Counted from the stretch's first letter, positions 29,561 to 39,029 are shown. The stretch is 64,000 nt of DNA from Oceanispirochaeta crateris (GCF_008329965.1 NZ_CP036150.1:1674001-1738000), one strand, 5' to 3'. The notes: generated by a model from the letters alone, not told the origin. Numbers and translations are program-made.

Positions 29561-29902
29561 TTACCTCATACTAATAATATCTTTATAAGCCTGAACGGCT
29601 TTATCAACTATGCTTTTTGTCATTTGAAGGGACATGTTGGCCTTAGCCATGGCAATACTCACATCATGCACTTCAACAGAATCAGGGTCACTGATCATTT
29701 TTACAAACAGATTCTCACTCTCAATTTGATCATCATTGGCAGCGGAAAGTCCTTTTCGAACAAGGTCTGCAAAGGATGATTCAGAAGGAATCTCTTGAGG
29801 ATCACTGTTTTTTACAGCCTTCATATGAAGAGGGCTGGTTGTTTTCATGGGAACAAAATTACCGTTCACCATATTTTCATTGATTGTATTCAACAGACTC
29901 AT
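29561..29902 (-). CDS. fliE: FliE, MS-ring/rod junction protein
   Basis: 113 residues. The C-terminal part (SVEVHDVSIAMAKANMSLQM, VDKAVQAYKDIISMR) is the conserved FliE region that joins rod and ring. Strong GGAGAGG ribosome site, preceded by a small hairpin in the 82-base spacer after flgC. Confidence 0.95.
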   Translation of the reverse strand: MSLLNTINENMVNGNFVPMKTTSPLHMKAVKNSDPQEIPSESSFADLVRKGLSAANDDQIESENLFVKMISDPDSVEVHDVSIAMAKANMSLQMTKSIVDKAVQAYKDIISMR

Positions 29903-29916
29903 TTTCCTCTCCTCAA

Positions 29917-29932
29917 AGGGGTTCTAACCCCT
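29917..29932 (-). promoter_or_regulatory. Hairpin just upstream of the fliE ribosome site
   Basis: Perfect 6-bp stem AGGGGT/ACCCCT with a 4-base loop, ending 14 bases before the fliE start and directly followed by the ribosome site. It lacks a real T-run, so it more likely tunes mRNA stability or translation than ends transcription. Confidence 0.4.
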
Positions 29933-29984
29933 GTTCTATACTTTTCTGACCTTAAAAGAAGCCTTCTACCGCCAAGAACGGGTA

Positions 29985-30443
29985 TTAACCCCCGATCTGC
30001 AGGGCTTTCTGGAACATGGATTTACTCCCGTCCATAATAGCCACATTGGCCTCATAGGCTCTGGTGGCAGAAATCATATCCACCATTTCATTGACAATAT
30101 TCACATTAGGATACTCAACATAGCCTTTTTGAGGCCCCGTCTTTATGGCATCCGGATGAGTAGGATCATAAACAAGCCTCAGCTCATCATCCATATCCTT
30201 CTCGATTTTGGAAACTCGAACCCCCTGGCCAATGCCATTGTCCAGATTATCCGGAAGAAAGGGACTTCGCCAATACGGCTGGTCTACGACAGGTCTGAAC
30301 ACAACACGGCTCCGTCTAAAAGGGCCGCCCTCGGCGGTTCTTGTCGTGTTGGCATTGGCAATATTATCTGAAATAACATCCAGACGCATTCTTTCTGCCG
30401 AAAGTCCTGTTGATGCTGTATTTATAGAACTGAATAATCCCAT
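29985..30443 (-). CDS. flgC: FlgC, proximal rod protein
   Basis: 152 residues, with the rod N-terminal motif (STGLSAERMRLDVISDNIAN) and the C-terminal motif (YPNVNIVNEMVDMISATRAY, FQKALQIG). Standard length. Forms part of the rod with FlgB, FlgF and FlgG; the last two are not in this window. Confidence 0.97.
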   Translation of the reverse strand: MGLFSSINTASTGLSAERMRLDVISDNIANANTTRTAEGGPFRRSRVVFRPVVDQPYWRSPFLPDNLDNGIGQGVRVSKIEKDMDDELRLVYDPTHPDAIKTGPQKGYVEYPNVNIVNEMVDMISATRAYEANVAIMDGSKSMFQKALQIGG

Positions 30444-30473
30444 TCTGTACTCCTGTCTACTATCCTTCTAGCT

Positions 30474-30492
30474 ACCCCAACTCAATCGGGGT
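30474..30492 (-). promoter_or_regulatory. Hairpin in the flgB-flgC spacer
   Basis: Short inverted repeat ACCCC/GGGGT with a 9-base loop, about 30 bases before the flgC start and upstream of its GGAG ribosome site. No T-run follows. It parallels the hairpin before fliE. Confidence 0.3.
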
Positions 30493-30514
30493 TCTTCTTT
30501 CCAAACTCTACGAA

Positions 30515-30931
30515 CTACCTCGTTACGATGTTCACCTGGGTGAATTGAAATCCAATAGACTGGGACATCAATTCATACATCATCTGATTCTGGGTAGCCA
30601 TCATCATTTCCTGCTCAATATCCACATTGTTGCCGTTATTTTTACTCTCTGTCAGATAATCCAGAACTCTACGAGGTCTGACACTGCGGTAATCAACGGT
30701 CTGGTTAAAACTCATATGACGGTCATTGGTGACCTTCGCAGGAAGTGTTTTTTTTGTTTCAGAAGCTAAAGCCCTGGTCAGTTCCGCCTCAAAGGAGACA
30801 TCGCTTCTCTTGAAGTTCGGAGTCTCGGCATTGGCTATATTGTTCGAAATAACTTCCCTTCTCAGAAGGCTCGTATCCATCGTCCGCTGTAGAATATCCA
30901 CGGTTTTTCCAAAACTGTTACCTGTAAACAT
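30515..30931 (-). CDS. flgB: FlgB, proximal rod protein; first flagellar gene of the block
   Basis: 138 residues with the rod motif (LLRREVISNNIANAETPNFK) and a C-terminal rod helix (EQEMMMATQNQMMYELMSQS). First flagellar gene, 108 bases after hslU, the widest gap inside the main block, so an extra promoter is most likely here. Confidence 0.97.
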   Translation of the reverse strand: MFTGNSFGKTVDILQRTMDTSLLRREVISNNIANAETPNFKRSDVSFEAELTRALASETKKTLPAKVTNDRHMSFNQTVDYRSVRPRRVLDYLTESKNNGNNVDIEQEMMMATQNQMMYELMSQSIGFQFTQVNIVTR

Positions 30932-30971
30932 ACAAATCTTCCTTCACTTAAAAAATACTTCTACCTTTTCA

Positions 30972-30999
30972 ATTTCGGCAGATACCCCGGGGTCACTTA
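30972..30999 (-). promoter_or_regulatory. Possible sigma-28-like promoter upstream of flgB
   Basis: Minus-strand TAAG, 16 bases, GCCGAAAT resembles the FliA pattern (TAAA, 15, GCCGATAA), ending about 40 bases before the flgB ATG. The -10 half is good, the -35 half is weak, and a CCCCGGGG palindrome fills the spacer. No convincing sigma-70 promoter was found in the gap. In Borrelia the flgB operon is driven by sigma-70, so this call is tentative. Confidence 0.3.
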
Positions 31000-31039
31000 G
31001 TTTTTTATACCCGTCGTCTCCCTGGACAACAGAGTACTA

Positions 31040-32416
31040 CTAAAGGATATACCGGCTTAAATCTCTATTCTGTATAATGTCTCCCAAACGTTCTTCCACA
31101 TATTCAGGAGTGATATCCACAGTTTCGCCCTGCATTTCGGGGGCATTAAAGGAGACCTCTTCCAGTAGATGCTCCATGATGGTATGCAAACGCCTGGCAC
31201 CGATATTCTCGGTGCTTGTATTCACCTCTTCTGCCAGTTCCGCCAGCCGGCGAATGGCCTTGTCTGTAAACTTCAATGAAACATCTTCTGTTCCCAGAAG
31301 TTCCGTGTACTGTTTAATCAAGGCAGTTTTCGGCTGGGTCAAAATCATTTCGAAGGCATCAGCATTCAAATCTTCCAACTCCACACGAATGGGAAAACGG
31401 CCCTGAAGCTCAGGTATAAGGTCAGATGGCTTTGAAAGATTGAAGGCTCCCGCTGCAATAAAAAGGACATGAGAGGTGTCTACCATTCCGTATTTTGTGT
31501 TTACAGAAGATCCCTCAACGATGGGAAGAATATCCCTCTGAACGCCTTCCCGAGAAACATCCTGTCCTCCGGATTTCCCATTATTATTAGCGATTTTATC
31601 GATTTCATCTATGAAAATGATCCCCATATTCTGCACTCGTTCCCGGGCAATATCGATGGCGTTGTCATTGTCAATGAGTTTATCAGTCTGTTCTCCCTGC
31701 AGGATCTCTCTGGCCTGAGCAACATTCACCTTCCGGGTTTTTTTGTTCATGCCTCCAAAGATATTTCCAAGGGCGCCCATTTTCATATCCATGGATTCAA
31801 AATTTGATCCGGAAAAGATCTCAATAGAGGGTCCGCCGCCTCCGGAAACTTTCACTTCTACAATTCTGTCTTCCAGCTCACCCGCCCGCAGCTTCCGTCG
31901 AAGAACTTCCCTCGTATGGGCTCCGGGAGATTCTGGGATGACATCGGGAAGATTCCCCTGGTTATCCGGTATGGACTGGGGAGCCTTAGATCCGGGAAGT
32001 AAGAGATCTAAAAGAGCTTCTTCAGTGGCCGCCATGACTTCTTCCTGAATGCCTTCTTTCAATTCGGTTTTAACCATGGAAACCGCCGCGGCCATCAGGT
32101 CTCTGACCATGGATTCCACATCCCGCCCCACATATCCAACTTCGGTAAATTTAGTGGCTTCGACTTTTATAAAAGGGGCTCCACAGAGTTTGGAAAGTCT
32201 TCTGGCAATTTCGGTTTTTCCCACACCTGTAGGACCAATCATGATGATGTTTTTTGGAGCAATCTCATCCCGGAGGTCATCTGGAAGCCTGGACCGCCTC
32301 AGCCGATTTCTCAGTGCAATGGCGACGGCTTTTTTGGCCTTATCCTGGCCGATGATGTATCTGTCCAGTTCTGAAACAATTTCCTTGGGAGTTTTCAATT
32401 CAAGTCCCATGCTCAT
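31040..32416 (-). CDS. hslU: HslU, ATPase subunit of the HslVU protease
   Basis: 458 residues. AAA+ unfoldase with Walker [10 protein letters not shown], Walker [12 protein letters not shown], a central I-domain insertion and a C-terminal SRYIL tail that inserts into HslV to activate it. Coupled to hslV by a 4-base overlap. Equivalent to ClpY. Confidence 0.98.
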   Translation of the reverse strand: MSMGLELKTPKEIVSELDRYIIGQDKAKKAVAIALRNRLRRSRLPDDLRDEIAPKNIIMIGPTGVGKTEIARRLSKLCGAPFIKVEATKFTEVGYVGRDVESMVRDLMAAAVSMVKTELKEGIQEEVMAATEEALLDLLLPGSKAPQSIPDNQGNLPDVIPESPGAHTREVLRRKLRAGELEDRIVEVKVSGGGGPSIEIFSGSNFESMDMKMGALGNIFGGMNKKTRKVNVAQAREILQGEQTDKLIDNDNAIDIARERVQNMGIIFIDEIDKIANNNGKSGGQDVSREGVQRDILPIVEGSSVNTKYGMVDTSHVLFIAAGAFNLSKPSDLIPELQGRFPIRVELEDLNADAFEMILTQPKTALIKQYTELLGTEDVSLKFTDKAIRRLAELAEEVNTSTENIGARRLHTIMEHLLEEVSFNAPEMQGETVDITPEYVEERLGDIIQNRDLSRYIL

Positions 32417-32949
32417 GAAAGTTCCTCCACGATAATATTATGATTTGTAAACACACAAATATCTCCTGCGATGCCCAGGGACCTCTTGGCTATCTCCGCA
32501 GCACTCAGGTCTGACCCATCCAGATAGGCTCTGGCGGCAGCATAGGCATAATTTCCTCCTGAACCGATGGCAATGGCGCCTCCTTCGGGTTCTATCACAT
32601 CCCCATTCCCTGAAAGAACGAGTATTTTTTCCTTATCCATGACCAAAAGCATGGCTTCCAGTCTTCGCAAAGCCCGATCGGTTCTCCAGTCTTTGGCCAA
32701 TTCAACGGCTGACCGTGTAATGTCTCCACCAAATTCACGGAGTTTTCCCTCAAATCGTTCTTCCAGAGTAAAAGCATCAGCTGTTGATCCTGCAAAACCG
32801 CAGACGACCTGTCCACCCAGGAGCCGCCTGACTTTTCTTGCGTTTCCTTTCATGACAACAGAATCACCCATTGTTACCTGACCATCTCCGGCCATTGCCA
32901 TTTCGCCGTTTCGGGTGACGGCCAAAATGGTCGTGCCTCTTAACTTCAT
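32413..32949 (-). CDS. hslV: HslV, threonine protease subunit
   Basis: 178 residues. The catalytic Thr is exposed after removal of a 5-residue leader (MKLRG, then [10 protein letters not shown]). Other family features: [19 protein letters not shown] and [13 protein letters not shown]. Equivalent to ClpQ. Forms the proteasome-like core capped by HslU. Confidence 0.98.
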   Translation of the reverse strand: MKLRGTTILAVTRNGEMAMAGDGQVTMGDSVVMKGNARKVRRLLGGQVVCGFAGSTADAFTLEERFEGKLREFGGDITRSAVELAKDWRTDRALRRLEAMLLVMDKEKILVLSGNGDVIEPEGGAIAIGSGGNYAYAAARAYLDGSDLSAAEIAKRSLGIAGDICVFTNHNIIVEELS

Positions 32950-33001
32950 ACAAACTCCCTTCCTACCCGCTTATTCCGTATGATGCGGGGTATATTTTCG
33001 C

Positions 33002-33928
33002 TCAGGACCGTTGGGTCCTGTGAATGGCCTGTTTTCCATGGGGATGAGCATTCCGATAAACCTGACGGATTCTCTCAATCCCCGTATGGGTATACACCTG
33101 AGTCGTTGATAAACTGGCATGCCCCAGCAACTCTTGAACGACCCTGATATCAGCCCCTTCATTTAAAATTTCTGTGGCAAAGGCATGACGGAAAGCATGG
33201 GGACCGATTTTTCTATTCAGTCCGGACTTTCTCATATATTTCTGCAACAGATAATAGACCCCTCTGGTACTCAATCCCTGCCCCCTTTCATCTAAAATAA
33301 GAGACTGGATATCGGCCAGACCACATTGGATGAGCCTTTGACTCCTCAGGGGCAGGTACAGTTCGAGAGCATGCCTGGCTTTTTCACCAATAAAAACATA
33401 CCGTTCTTTGCCCCCCTTACCCTTGATGAGAATTCTATTGGTACTGACAGATTGAACCGTGAGATGACAGAGCTCACTGACACGGCAGCCCGTTGAATAG
33501 AGCATTTCAAAGAGGCTTCTATCCCTTTGTGCCGTAAAGTCATCCCCCTCCACATGGTCCAGGAGTATACTGACCTCCCTGTTTGTCAGGTACACTGGAA
33601 GGGTCGCCGGTTTTTTAATTGACCGGACCCCCAAAAAGGGATTGCCATCGACAATATTCCTTTTTTCCAGATAGCTGTAATAACTCTTGAGTGACGACAG
33701 GGATCTGTTGATTGTTGATGTCGCCAGCTGTCTCACCGAGAGTGTACTGATGTACATCCTAGCATCATCCCGTCCGGCTTCAATCTCGTTTAATCCCTGT
33801 TCATTTAGAAACTCGTGCCAGGCTGAGATATCATTACTGTACGCCCGAAGAGTTCTCTCTGAAAGCCCCCGGAGGGCTCTTAAGTGGTGCTCATAATCTT
33901 TTAAATGAACATCAAATTCTGATATCAA
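33002..33928 (-). CDS. xerC: Tyrosine recombinase, XerC/CodV type
   Basis: 308 residues with all catalytic positions visible: Arg149 (STGCRVSE), Lys171 (KGKGGKER), His244 and Arg247 (HAFRH), His270 (LLGH) and Tyr279. N-terminal SAM-like core-binding domain present. Resolves chromosome dimers, normally as a XerC/XerD pair; the second recombinase is two genes upstream. Starts with TTG overlapping the dprA stop (TTGA) behind a strong GGGGAGG. Its place beside hslV matches codV-clpQ of Bacillus. C versus D naming is not certain. Confidence 0.93.
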   Translation of the reverse strand: MISEFDVHLKDYEHHLRALRGLSERTLRAYSNDISAWHEFLNEQGLNEIEAGRDDARMYISTLSVRQLATSTINRSLSSLKSYYSYLEKRNIVDGNPFLGVRSIKKPATLPVYLTNREVSILLDHVEGDDFTAQRDRSLFEMLYSTGCRVSELCHLTVQSVSTNRILIKGKGGKERYVFIGEKARHALELYLPLRSQRLIQCGLADIQSLILDERGQGLSTRGVYYLLQKYMRKSGLNRKIGPHAFRHAFATEILNEGADIRVVQELLGHASLSTTQVYTHTGIERIRQVYRNAHPHGKQAIHRTQRS

Positions 33929-34926
33929 AACTGAACCCTCCCCTTATAGAATTTCAATTGATCTTTTAACTCATACCGCATCATTTTGGAAGCCATAGAA
34001 GCAGCCTCAACGGTTGTTCCTGATGCCATTGGATAGGCATCTTCCATAGAATGTCCGGGACTTTCAAGATTGGGATAGATATCTTTCAGACAGCCTATGA
34101 CCGGAGCCCCCTGGTCAGCCAGGAGTGCGCTTCCTCTTCCGGTCCTGCCACTCAATCCGTTTTCATGCACATAGACATCCCGCCCCTGATCCAGGGCAAA
34201 GTCCGCCGTGTGCAATGCTCCGGAGCGGCCGGGAGCCTGAACGATCACCACCGACTGGCTCAGTCCACTGATGATCCTGTTCCTTTTGGGAAAATTATAC
34301 CGCACAGGTCCCGTACCGGGTACAAACTCAGAAATGAGTCCGCCTCCCTTTGTGACGATCTCCGCAGCCAACTTCCTATGGGCACGAGGATAGGGTTTGT
34401 CACAACCTGTTCCAAGCACAGCCCATGTCACACCACCCCCTGCCAGAGCGCCCCGATGAGCAGCACCATCAATGCCGGCAGCCATGCCGGAAATAAGAGG
34501 AATACCCGCTGTCGCCGCATCCAATCCCAATGCATATGCACTACGGTCTGCCTGAAGGGTGGGTTTTCTTGTCCCCACAACGGCTAATGATTCCCGGAGA
34601 TCAGAAGGCAGAGAACCCTTCCAAAACAGAATGAAAGGTGGGTCGTAAATCTCTTTCAAAATACTAGGGTACTCTCGTCCCCCATACCAGGTCCACCGGA
34701 TACCCAGGGAATTGGTCTTCTTAAGATCCCCCTCGCCCAGGGCCATAAGCTCATCGGGTTCAAAGGACCGCATCCGCAACTTTCTTCCCAAAAGCCATTC
34801 CATTTCATACAAAGAGACTCTTGAAAAAAGATCGGGACTGCTGAATCCGTTCAGGATTTTAAGTTTCTCATTTAATTTAAGTGATCCCAGTCGATTGAGG
34901 GCAAACAAGACGTTGAGGTCTATCAA
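33925..34926 (-). CDS. dprA: DprA/Smf DNA-processing protein
   Basis: 333 residues. N-terminal helical region, then the Rossmann-like DprA core: LAVVGTRKPT, ISGMAAGIDGAAHRGAL, VLGTGCDKPYPRAHRKL, NFPKRNRIISGLSQSVVIVQ. It loads RecA onto incoming single-stranded DNA in transformable bacteria; many non-competent bacteria keep it too. Starts with TTG after GGGAGG, overlapping the TPR gene stop. No other competence gene is nearby. Confidence 0.95.
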   Translation of the reverse strand: MIDLNVLFALNRLGSLKLNEKLKILNGFSSPDLFSRVSLYEMEWLLGRKLRMRSFEPDELMALGEGDLKKTNSLGIRWTWYGGREYPSILKEIYDPPFILFWKGSLPSDLRESLAVVGTRKPTLQADRSAYALGLDAATAGIPLISGMAAGIDGAAHRGALAGGGVTWAVLGTGCDKPYPRAHRKLAAEIVTKGGGLISEFVPGTGPVRYNFPKRNRIISGLSQSVVIVQAPGRSGALHTADFALDQGRDVYVHENGLSGRTGRGSALLADQGAPVIGCLKDIYPNLESPGHSMEDAYPMASGTTVEAASMASKMMRYELKDQLKFYKGRVQF

Positions 34927-35642
34927 AATGAATCCTCCCTTATTCTGTTCAAATATAGTGCAGCCTGTTCTTTCTCGGCCGAATACCCAGACAGAGAGAG
35001 GAGACGGGTATACTGATCCATTGCTTTTTCGGGTTGGTCCATTTGTTCTAGGAGTTGTCCGTACAGGAGCAGAGCCCTGCCATCACTGCGCTCAACTTTT
35101 AAATACTTCTCCAAAAATGGTCCTGCTTCAAAAGGACGGGATAATTCGTAAATATAGAGGATAGCCAGACTGTAATAGGGAGACATATACTTAGGCTCTA
35201 GATCAATGGCTTTTAAATAGTCTTTTTCTGCCAGAGCCAGCTCTGCCAACTTTTCTTCATCATTGTCCCTTAAGACGGCCAGTCTGGACAGAGTCACAGC
35301 CCGGTAGTAGTAGAGCCGTCCGTTTTCGGGGGTGATCTCAATGGCTCTGGAAAAACTATCCCGCGCGGGGGCATACATCTTATAGTCCAGAAATTTAAGC
35401 CCTAAAACCCGATAATACCGACCCGTGTTTTTCCCGGCGCTGATGGCATCATTCAGCTCTTTTTCCCAGTGATTTATGTCTTTGCGGATTTCCCTGATTT
35501 CGTCGGGTTCTGCCTCTGCAGAACCGATCTGTTCCAATTCATAGACTCTTTGAGCCAATTCGTTGTTCCTTCCCGGCTTGCAAGAAATAAGAATCAGAAG
35601 AGAACTCATAAGCCAAAATATCAAAAGAAATCTTGTTTTCAT
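34923..35642 (-). CDS. TPR-repeat lipoprotein
   Basis: 239 residues. Signal peptide with lipobox ending LLILISC (Cys21), so probably a lipoprotein. Several TPR units follow (YRVLGLKFLDYKMYAPARDS, NGRLYYYRAVTLSRLA, MSPYYSLAILYIYEL, GRALLLYGQLLEQMDQPEKA). Coupled on both sides by 4-base overlaps (xerD-like and dprA). Partner unknown; placement between recombination genes may be only positional. Confidence 0.88.
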   Translation of the reverse strand: MKTRFLLIFWLMSSLLILISCKPGRNNELAQRVYELEQIGSAEAEPDEIREIRKDINHWEKELNDAISAGKNTGRYYRVLGLKFLDYKMYAPARDSFSRAIEITPENGRLYYYRAVTLSRLAVLRDNDEEKLAELALAEKDYLKAIDLEPKYMSPYYSLAILYIYELSRPFEAGPFLEKYLKVERSDGRALLLYGQLLEQMDQPEKAMDQYTRLLSLSGYSAEKEQAALYLNRIREDSF

Positions 35643-36538
35643 GACTTACTCCTGGGATGAAATTCACTATGGGCCTGCTGCAGATCATCTCTGTTCAAGT
35701 GAGTATAAATCTGGGTCGTACTGATATCGGAATGCCCCAGCATTTCCTGCACACTCCTGAGGTCGGCGCCCCCCTGCAAGAGGTGCGTTGCAAAGGAGTG
35801 ACGCAGAGTATGGATTTTACCGCTGACACCGGCTGTTTCGGCTATGGATTTGAAATTTTTCCACATGCCCTTTCGGGAGAGTCCCTTTCCCCGGTTGTTT
35901 AAAAACACCGTATTGGTCATGAAACCCGGCCTTAGCATTCGAGGGCGTACTTCGTTCAAATAGATACCCAGCCAGTGCTCGGCAATGGGTCCCAGGGGAA
36001 CCCAGCGCTCCTTTCCGCCTTTTCCAAAAACCTGAATCATACCGTCTTCGGTATACAGGTGGGTCATCTCAAGATCGACGGCTTCGGAAACACGCAGACC
36101 GCAGCTGTAAATCAGTTCAAAAAGGGTCCGATCCCTTTGTCCCAGGAGCGTATCAAGGGGTATGGCTGCTAAAAAAGCATCCACTTCCTCCAGAGTCATG
36201 ACCTCGGGAAGAGACTGGGTGATCCTGGGCATATCCATTCCCTGCAATGGGTTAGTCTTTCTTTCTCCGCTTAGAATAAGGAATTCCATCATGGAACGCA
36301 GGCTGCTCAGTATCCGGGAGATAGTCCGGGGGCTCAGATCCTGTTCTTTCTGACGGACAGCCAACAGATAATTCTCCAAGAGGGGAGTGTCCAGATCCTG
36401 CCAGGATCTGTCAGCCTGCTTAAGGAAACCTTCCAGTTTCAAAACTTCCCTCAGATAGGCATCCACCGTATTGGGAGACATACGGAGTTCAACTGTGAGG
36501 TAGGTTTGAAACCGTCCGGACAATTCCCTTGAAATCAT
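35639..36538 (-). CDS. xerD: Tyrosine recombinase, XerD type
   Basis: 299 residues with the catalytic set: Arg149 (SCGLRVSE), Lys173 (FGKGGKER), His243 and Arg246 (HTLRH), His269 (MLGH) and Tyr278. Length matches XerD. Begins 2 bases after ftsZ, so the recombinase that resolves chromosome dimers at the septum is translated next to the septal ring protein. Its likely partner lies 1.7 kb downstream in the same block. Confidence 0.93.
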   Translation of the reverse strand: MISRELSGRFQTYLTVELRMSPNTVDAYLREVLKLEGFLKQADRSWQDLDTPLLENYLLAVRQKEQDLSPRTISRILSSLRSMMEFLILSGERKTNPLQGMDMPRITQSLPEVMTLEEVDAFLAAIPLDTLLGQRDRTLFELIYSCGLRVSEAVDLEMTHLYTEDGMIQVFGKGGKERWVPLGPIAEHWLGIYLNEVRPRMLRPGFMTNTVFLNNRGKGLSRKGMWKNFKSIAETAGVSGKIHTLRHSFATHLLQGGADLRSVQEMLGHSDISTTQIYTHLNRDDLQQAHSEFHPRSKS

Positions 36539-36540
36539 AT

Positions 36541-37722
36541 TCAGCTACCGACCTTCCTGTTTCTCAAATAGGTGGGCACATAGAGGTCAGATTCAGAAGG
36601 CCCCGACCCGATAAGACTCTGAAAAGGGCTACCCATGCTATCAGACTGTTTGCTGTCATCATCATAGAAACTCTTCCATTTTTCATAGGGGAGGATTTCA
36701 TCACTATGCCCTGGAACCTCGGGGACACTGGCTTTTTCCTGGACTTCCTGTTCTTCCTGTCTGCATCTAAATCCAGTGGCAATGACAGTGACCTTGATTT
36801 CATCTTCCATAGAGTCATCGATTGTAGTTCCCGGTATGACAGTGGCATCGGGATCTATGTTTTCGGCAATGATATCCATGACCTCTTTATACTCTGCAAG
36901 GGTCAGACTGCTACCGCCGGATACATTGACAAGAAGCCCCTTGGCTCCGTCAATGCTGGCATCTTCCAGAAGCGGATTATTGATGGCACTGGTGGCGGCA
37001 TCGATGGCGCGGTTATCTCCCCGGCCGGTTCCGATGCCCATAAGAGCCTCACCCTGAGATCGCATCACGGCCTTGACATCGGCAAAGTCAATATTGATAT
37101 CACCGTGCTGTGTGATGAGATCGGAGATACCCTGAACACCCATACGCAGCACATCATCCGCCATCAAAAAGGCTTCCCGAATAGGCGTATTCTTTTCTAC
37201 AATCTTCATAAGGTTCTCATTCGGAATTGTTATGAGTGTATCCACTTCCTTGTAGAGTTTATCTATGCCGTCCTCGGCAAGACCCATTTTACGCCTTTGT
37301 TCAAATCCAAAGGGCTTGGTGACAACGGCAACGGTCAAAGCCCCCAGTTCACGGGCTATCCGTGCAATAATAGGAGCAGAACCTGTTCCGGTTCCTCCCC
37401 CCATTCCTGCGGTAATAAAGACCATGTCAGCCCCTTTGAGGACATTTTTAATGGTTTCCTTATCCTCATCAGCAGCCTGAGCCCCGATTTCCGGATTCCC
37501 TCCGGCTCCAAGTCCGCCTGTAAGCTTAGACCCCAGGGGCAGTTTAATGGGGGCTTCAGACTTATCCAGCGCCTGAAGGTCGGTGTTGGTCGCTATAAAT
37601 TCGACCCCTTTGACTCCACAAGCTATCATTCGATTGACAGCATTGCTGCCACCGCCACCGGCACCGATCACCTTGATGACCGTCTTGTTTCCCAACGTTT
37701 CTTCCAGTATTTCAAGTTCCAT
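36541..37722 (-). CDS. ftsZ: FtsZ, cell-division tubulin homologue
   Basis: 393 residues from the ATG at 37722, chosen because it follows GGGAGGGG; an upstream in-frame TTG at 37749 has no ribosome site. GTP-binding signature [10 protein letters not shown] present, with [13 protein letters not shown] near the start and the NVDFADVK-type T7 region ([11 protein letters not shown]). A variable linker leads to a C-terminal peptide ([10 protein letters not shown]) that would bind FtsA. Last gene of the dcw part. Confidence 0.98.
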   Translation of the reverse strand: MELEILEETLGNKTVIKVIGAGGGGSNAVNRMIACGVKGVEFIATNTDLQALDKSEAPIKLPLGSKLTGGLGAGGNPEIGAQAADEDKETIKNVLKGADMVFITAGMGGGTGTGSAPIIARIARELGALTVAVVTKPFGFEQRRKMGLAEDGIDKLYKEVDTLITIPNENLMKIVEKNTPIREAFLMADDVLRMGVQGISDLITQHGDINIDFADVKAVMRSQGEALMGIGTGRGDNRAIDAATSAINNPLLEDASIDGAKGLLVNVSGGSSLTLAEYKEVMDIIAENIDPDATVIPGTTIDDSMEDEIKVTVIATGFRCRQEEQEVQEKASVPEVPGHSDEILPYEKWKSFYDDDSKQSDSMGSPFQSLIGSGPSESDLYVPTYLRNRKVGS

Positions 37723-37794
37723 AAATCCCCTCCCAAGGATAGATGTCAATCTAGTCGTTTTATTTTTTTTAACAGGTTTAAAACCCGCTGTTTC

Positions 37795-39027
37795 CTATAT
37801 AAAATTAGCAAACCATTCTTTCAGGCGCTCCCAAAATCCCCAGGCTCCTCCAATGATTTCAGAATCATTCCCTAGGCTATTCTCTTCACTTTTAGCGGCC
37901 ATAACCAGACCGACAACAGTAGACCATTCTGGTCCACGGCAATGACCCGGCAGATCTTTCAGTCCGGAGGGCATGGCAATTCTAACGGGTCTTCTGAAGA
38001 TATCAGAGGCCAATTCACCCGCTCCGGGAAGCAAGGCCCCTCCGCCAGCAATGACAACTCCACCACCCAAACGGTTTAAATATCCCTTCTGGTGAAGCTG
38101 TTTTCTGATGAGCAGTAGGATCTCTGCCATTCTGGACTGAATAATCCTGCAGACATCCACTTCGGGAATACTCCGGGGGGGTCTTCCGCCAATCCCTGGA
38201 AGAAGTACTTCCTGAGAAGGGTCAACCAGAGGCTCCCAACACTTTCCCTGATTCAACTTGATCGCCTCTGCCTGGTCCATGGGCTGTTCCAGAACAATGG
38301 ACAGATCGGTAGTCACCTGTTCACCCGCAACAGGAAGAGATCCAGAAAAATGAGGCGTTCCCTCAAAATAAACAATGGCATCACTGGTCCCGCCGCCTAT
38401 ATCCAAATACAAAACTCCCAACTCTTTTTCATCGTCGGAAAGAATATTCTGGGACGCCACAAGCGATTCGAGGGAAATCTCATTCACTTTATATCCACTG
38501 CGGTTTGTGCATTTAATCACATTTTGAGTGGCGGCGATGCTTCCTGTGATGATGTGGACATCCGCTTCAAGGCGCACACCGATCATATCCAGAGGATCAC
38601 GGATTCCCACCTTGTCATCAACCATAAAATGCTGGGGGACAACATGGAGGATTTCCCGGTCCATGGGGACAGCAATGGCTTTGGCGGCTTCGATGACCCG
38701 GCGGATATCCTGGACAGTGACTTCTCTCCCCTTACCGCTGACGGCCACAACACCTCGGGAATTGAGACCTTCTACGTTCCCGCTTGTTACGGCGGTGTAC
38801 ACATCGTGTACTGTCCGGCCTGCTTCCTGTTCTGCTGCTTCAATAGCATCGGCTATGGCTTTCTGAGCCGCCTCGATATTCACAACAACGCCCTTGCGCA
38901 AACCATCTGAGGGCACAGAACCAGCTCCGGCGAAGCAGAGCTCTCCTGCATCGTTATATTCTGCAATGAGTGCTGAAACTCTGCTGGTTCCAATATCCAG
39001 TCCTACGACAATATCTTTTTCCGGCAA
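37795..39027 (-). CDS. ftsA: FtsA, divisome actin-like protein
   Basis: 410 residues. Actin/Hsp70 fold with VGLDIGTSRVSALI, the LYLDIGGGTSDAIVYF phosphate loop and GVVIAGGGALLPG. The C-terminus GFWERLKEWFANFI is the amphipathic membrane-targeting helix that tethers FtsZ. Starts with TTG two bases after the ftsQ stop, behind GGGAGGG. Confidence 0.97.
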   Translation of the reverse strand: MPEKDIVVGLDIGTSRVSALIAEYNDAGELCFAGAGSVPSDGLRKGVVVNIEAAQKAIADAIEAAEQEAGRTVHDVYTAVTSGNVEGLNSRGVVAVSGKGREVTVQDIRRVIEAAKAIAVPMDREILHVVPQHFMVDDKVGIRDPLDMIGVRLEADVHIITGSIAATQNVIKCTNRSGYKVNEISLESLVASQNILSDDEKELGVLYLDIGGGTSDAIVYFEGTPHFSGSLPVAGEQVTTDLSIVLEQPMDQAEAIKLNQGKCWEPLVDPSQEVLLPGIGGRPPRSIPEVDVCRIIQSRMAEILLLIRKQLHQKGYLNRLGGGVVIAGGGALLPGAGELASDIFRRPVRIAMPSGLKDLPGHCRGPEWSTVVGLVMAAKSEENSLGNDSEIIGGAWGFWERLKEWFANFI

Positions 39028-39029
39028 AA

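Noticed and set aside
30983-30990. CCCCGGGG palindrome before flgB as a regulator site
   Set aside because: An 8-base palindrome without a second half-site or spacing is too short to call alone.
34923-36538. The xerD-like and xerC-like genes as part of a mobile element
   Set aside because: There are no flanking repeats, no att-like sites and no compositional break, and both are coupled to housekeeping genes; chromosomal Xer function is the simpler reading.
36529-37875. A 448-codon open frame on the plus strand across ftsZ
   Set aside because: It is antisense to an unmistakable FtsZ. Its translation shows no domain and has shadow-like composition, rich in Ser, Ile, Phe and Arg.
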